Assembly (NCBI GenBank): GCA_963790085.1
Contig: CAWBNH010000007.1
Coordinates: forward strand, 1-60,237
Source of the DNA: CAXMST01 sp963790085
GTDB lineage: Bacteria > Actinomycetota > Thermoleophilia > Solirubrobacterales > 70-9
Direction: 5' to 3'
DNA: 60,237 bases
Position numbers and translations under genes: made by a program. A model generated the notes under the pieces. The model was not told where the DNA came from, ran no database searches, and saw nothing but the letters and a program-made list of their open reading frames with translations. Position 1 is the stretch's first letter. The number at the start of each line of letters is the position of its first letter. This document shows positions 58,485 through 60,237 of the stretch, piece by piece.

Positions 58485-59657
58485 GTGTCCGATTCCGAGG
58501 CTCAGGCGCGCCGGCTCGCCTACGGCGCCGTTGACGTGCTGCCCGCCGGGCAGCTCGAGCGACGCCTGAGCGAGGGGCGGCCCCTGCGCGTCAAGCTCGG
58601 AATCGACCCCACCGCGCCCGACATCCACCTCGGGCACGTGGTCGTGCTCGAGAAGCTCAGGCAGTTTCAGGAGGAGGGCCACACGGTCGTGCTGATCATC
58701 GGCGACTACACCGCCCGGGTCGGCGACCCGAGCGGCCTCTCCAGCGAGCGGCCGGTGCTCAGCCCCGAGGAGATCGAGAGCAACGCCGCGACCTTCACGG
58801 CGCAGGCATTCAAGGTGCTCGATCGCGATCGGACCGAGATTCGGTTCAACAGCGAGTGGCTCGAGATGCCGAGCGTGGACCTCTTCGATCTGGCGCGCCG
58901 CTTCACCGTGGCCAGGCTGCTCGAGCGCGACGACTTCACCCGGCGGATGGCCGCCGGCGAGCCGATCTCCGCGCTCGAGCTGCTCTACCCGGTGCTGCAG
59001 GGCTATGACTCGGTCGCGGTCGAGGCCGATGTCGAGCTCGGCGGCACCGACCAGAAGTTCAACCTCCTGTTCGGGCGCGACGTCCAGGCTGCCTACGACC
59101 GGCCCGCGCAGTCGATCGTGACGATGCCGATCCTGCCCGGAACCGACGGCAAGCGCAGGATGAGCAAGTCGCTCGGCAACTACATCGGCATCACCGACGA
59201 GCCGGCGGAGATGTTCGGCAAGCTGATGAGCGTCCCCGATGACGCGATGGCGAGTTACTGGACGTTGCTGCTCGGCGAGGAGCTCGATCCGGGGCGCCAC
59301 CCGGGCGAGGCGAAGCGCGATCTGGCCCGCCGGCTCGTCGACCGCTTCGCCGGCAAGGGCCAGGGGAAGGTGGCCGAGGCGCGGTTCGACGAGGTCCACG
59401 TGCGCAGGGAGGTGCCCGAGGACATCCCGGCTGTCGCGCTCGAGGGCACCTCCGAGACGATCCACCTGCCCGGATTCCTCGCGCAGCACTTCGATATCAG
59501 CAGCAGCGAGGCCCGTCGGCTGATCGGCCAGGGCGCGGTCAGGCTCGATGGGCGAGCGATCGCTGAGGACGGCCTCGAGGTCGAGCGCGCCGTTCTCGCC
59601 GGGAGCGTGATTCAGGTCGGCAAGCGGCGCTTTCTCCGGGTCCTCGCCGCCGACTGA
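58485..59657 (+). CDS. tyrS: tyrosyl-tRNA synthetase
   Basis: Class I synthetase charging tRNA-Tyr. 390 residues: HLGH (HIGH) in DPTAPDIHLGHVVVLEKL, YPVLQGYDSVAVEADVELGG, and KRRMSKS (KMSKS), with a C-terminal S4 RNA-binding domain (about 320-385; SSSEARRLIGQGAVRLDG). The length and motif spacing fit the TyrZ-like branch. The start is GTG 58485. It is the last protein gene before the rRNA operon. Confidence 0.95.
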   Translation: MSDSEAQARRLAYGAVDVLPAGQLERRLSEGRPLRVKLGIDPTAPDIHLGHVVVLEKLRQFQEEGHTVVLIIGDYTARVGDPSGLSSERPVLSPEEIESNAATFTAQAFKVLDRDRTEIRFNSEWLEMPSVDLFDLARRFTVARLLERDDFTRRMAAGEPISALELLYPVLQGYDSVAVEADVELGGTDQKFNLLFGRDVQAAYDRPAQSIVTMPILPGTDGKRRMSKSLGNYIGITDEPAEMFGKLMSVPDDAMASYWTLLLGEELDPGRHPGEAKRDLARRLVDRFAGKGQGKVAEARFDEVHVRREVPEDIPAVALEGTSETIHLPGFLAQHFDISSSEARRLIGQGAVRLDGRAIAEDGLEVERAVLAGSVIQVGKRRFLRVLAAD

Positions 59658-59665
59658 GCAGGCGC

Positions 59666-59694
59666 TGGACATCGAGCCGCGCGATGCGTATACT
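59666..59694 (+). promoter_or_regulatory. rRNA operon promoter
   Basis: TGGACA (59666-59671), 17 nt, TATACT (59689-59694). It is the best sigma-70-type match in the window and lies about 300 nt before the mature 16S end, as expected for rrn P1. The start would be near 59701. Confidence 0.75.
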
Positions 59695-59997
59695 GGGCCG
59701 TCGCCCTCCGGGGTGAGCCCGGCCTGGCGGGGGAGGAACCCCCACCGGGGCCGGCGTGGTCTTTGAAAACTGAGCAGCGCATGCATTCCGGGCACCTAGC
59801 CCGGATGCATTGAAGTCTGACCCGATCTCCCTCGCCAGCGGGGGCGGTCGGGCAACAAACATGACCCGTCATGTCGGTCGCCGCATTGTGTAAGCGGCGG
59901 CCATCGGTCATAGCCAGACATGACAACTCTCAGTTAGACAGAGGAACCTCGTTCCCCCTGACCCGGGGGCCGGGGATTGAAACCCCTCGAGTCACTT
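59695..59997 (+). other. structured leader of the rRNA operon
   Basis: No protein gene. Three strong hairpins: GGCC/GGGGG with CCCCC/GGCC (59721-59752); ATGCAT-(T)-CCGGGC with GCCCGGATGCAT (59781-59810, one bulged T); and GTCATGTC + GGTCGCCGC with GCGGCGGCC + GACATGAC (59868-59924). TCTTTGAAAACT at about 59760-59771 resembles a boxA antitermination element. GGGG-ATTGAAA-CCCC lies just before the 16S. These are probable RNase III and antitermination elements. Confidence 0.6.
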
Positions 59998-60237
59998 TTT
60001 ACGGAGAGTTTGATCCTGGCTCAGGACGAACGCTGGCGGTGTGCTTAACACATGCAAGTGGAGCGACGAACCAGGGCTTGCCCTGGGGCAGAGCCGCGAA
60101 CGGGTGAGTAACACGTGGGTAACCTACCCCGATGACCGGGACAACCCGAGGAAACTCGGGCTAATACCGGATGTGCTCTCTCCTCACGAGAGGAGCGAGT
60201 AAAGGAAGCTTCGGCCTCCGCATTGGGAGGGGCCCGC
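59998..60237 (+). rRNA. rrs: 16S ribosomal RNA, 5' part (runs off the window)
   Basis: The universal 27F site begins at 60005 (AGAGTTTGATCCTGGCTCAG), so position 1 is about 59998. AACACATGCAAGT and ACGGGTGAGTAACACGTGGG follow at the expected distances, then AATACCGG. Only about 240 nt are included. Variable region V1 (around 60060-60095) is short and GC-rich, in keeping with a deep-branching actinobacterium. Confidence 0.97.

Noticed and set aside
59871..60107. 78-codon ORF across the rRNA leader and 16S start
   Set aside because: Overlaps the 16S gene and leader hairpins; a chance open frame.
1..60237. tRNA genes, CRISPR arrays, insertion sequences, prophage or attachment sites
   Set aside because: I scanned all gaps for T-loop/acceptor patterns, regularly spaced repeats, transposase or integrase motifs and found none.

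Overview
The window is a high-GC (roughly 70% by eye), gene-dense, almost entirely housekeeping stretch of an actinobacterial chromosome. The style of the proteins (long ArgG, SerA with ACT domain, GatCAB, VAT-1-like reductase, DUF4389) and the 5' end of the 16S rRNA gene at the right edge fit the Actinobacteria, most likely class Thermoleophilia (inference; no database search was possible). I see no insertion sequence, prophage, CRISPR array, tRNA gene or toxin-antitoxin pair. Genes often abut or overlap by 4 nt.

Layout. 1-9.4 kb: sortase (minus), argG, a 50-residue membrane peptide, a polyprenyl-phosphate sugar transferase, a coiled-coil protein, dnaE, a cysteine-rich conserved protein. 9.4-13.5 kb: nfo packed tightly between neighbours, gltX broken by a one-base frameshift, and a convergent pair of LuxR-type regulators (HDOD-LuxR and a degenerate receiver-LuxR). 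13.6-22.8 kb: rrf2-cysK-cysE, pcrA/uvrD, folD, a small membrane protein, gatCAB. 22.9-34.6 kb: type II NADH dehydrogenase, ilvBN, and the menaquinone genes menF, D, C, A, B, E. 34.6-41.4 kb: ilvC, cupin, DUF4389, serC-serA, quinone reductase-like protein, membrane protein. 41.4-53.9 kb: branched-chain amino acid block: leuA with a leader peptide, an SDR, an XRE-cupin regulator, leuC, leuD, a methyltransferase, leuB, ilvE, cimA, a DegT aminotransferase and an epimerase. 54.0-60.2 kb: argH-mpg, a class A penicillin-binding protein, tyrS, then the rRNA promoter, a long structured leader and the first 240 nt of 16S rRNA.

How it works together. cimA/leuABCD/ilvBNC/ilvE give an almost complete route to Leu, Ile and Val (ilvD is not here); rrf2-cysK-cysE with serA-serC makes serine and cysteine; argG and argH are the last two arginine steps; the men genes supply menaquinone to the NDH-2 dehydrogenase. 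GltX plus GatCAB suggests Gln-tRNA is made by transamidation.

The most striking non-gene signals: (1) a 19-codon ORF before leuA with five consecutive Leu codons, part of which is perfectly complementary over 8 nt to the leuA Shine-Dalgarno, suggesting leucine-responsive control; (2) a recurring TAG-N-N-T box 6-9 nt before the start codon of at least 15 operon-leading ORFs, implying widespread leaderless transcription; (3) a 21-codon branched-chain-rich ORF that exactly bridges leuC and leuD; (4) operator-like repeats before dnaE, the NADH dehydrogenase, the XRE regulator and pbp/tyrS.
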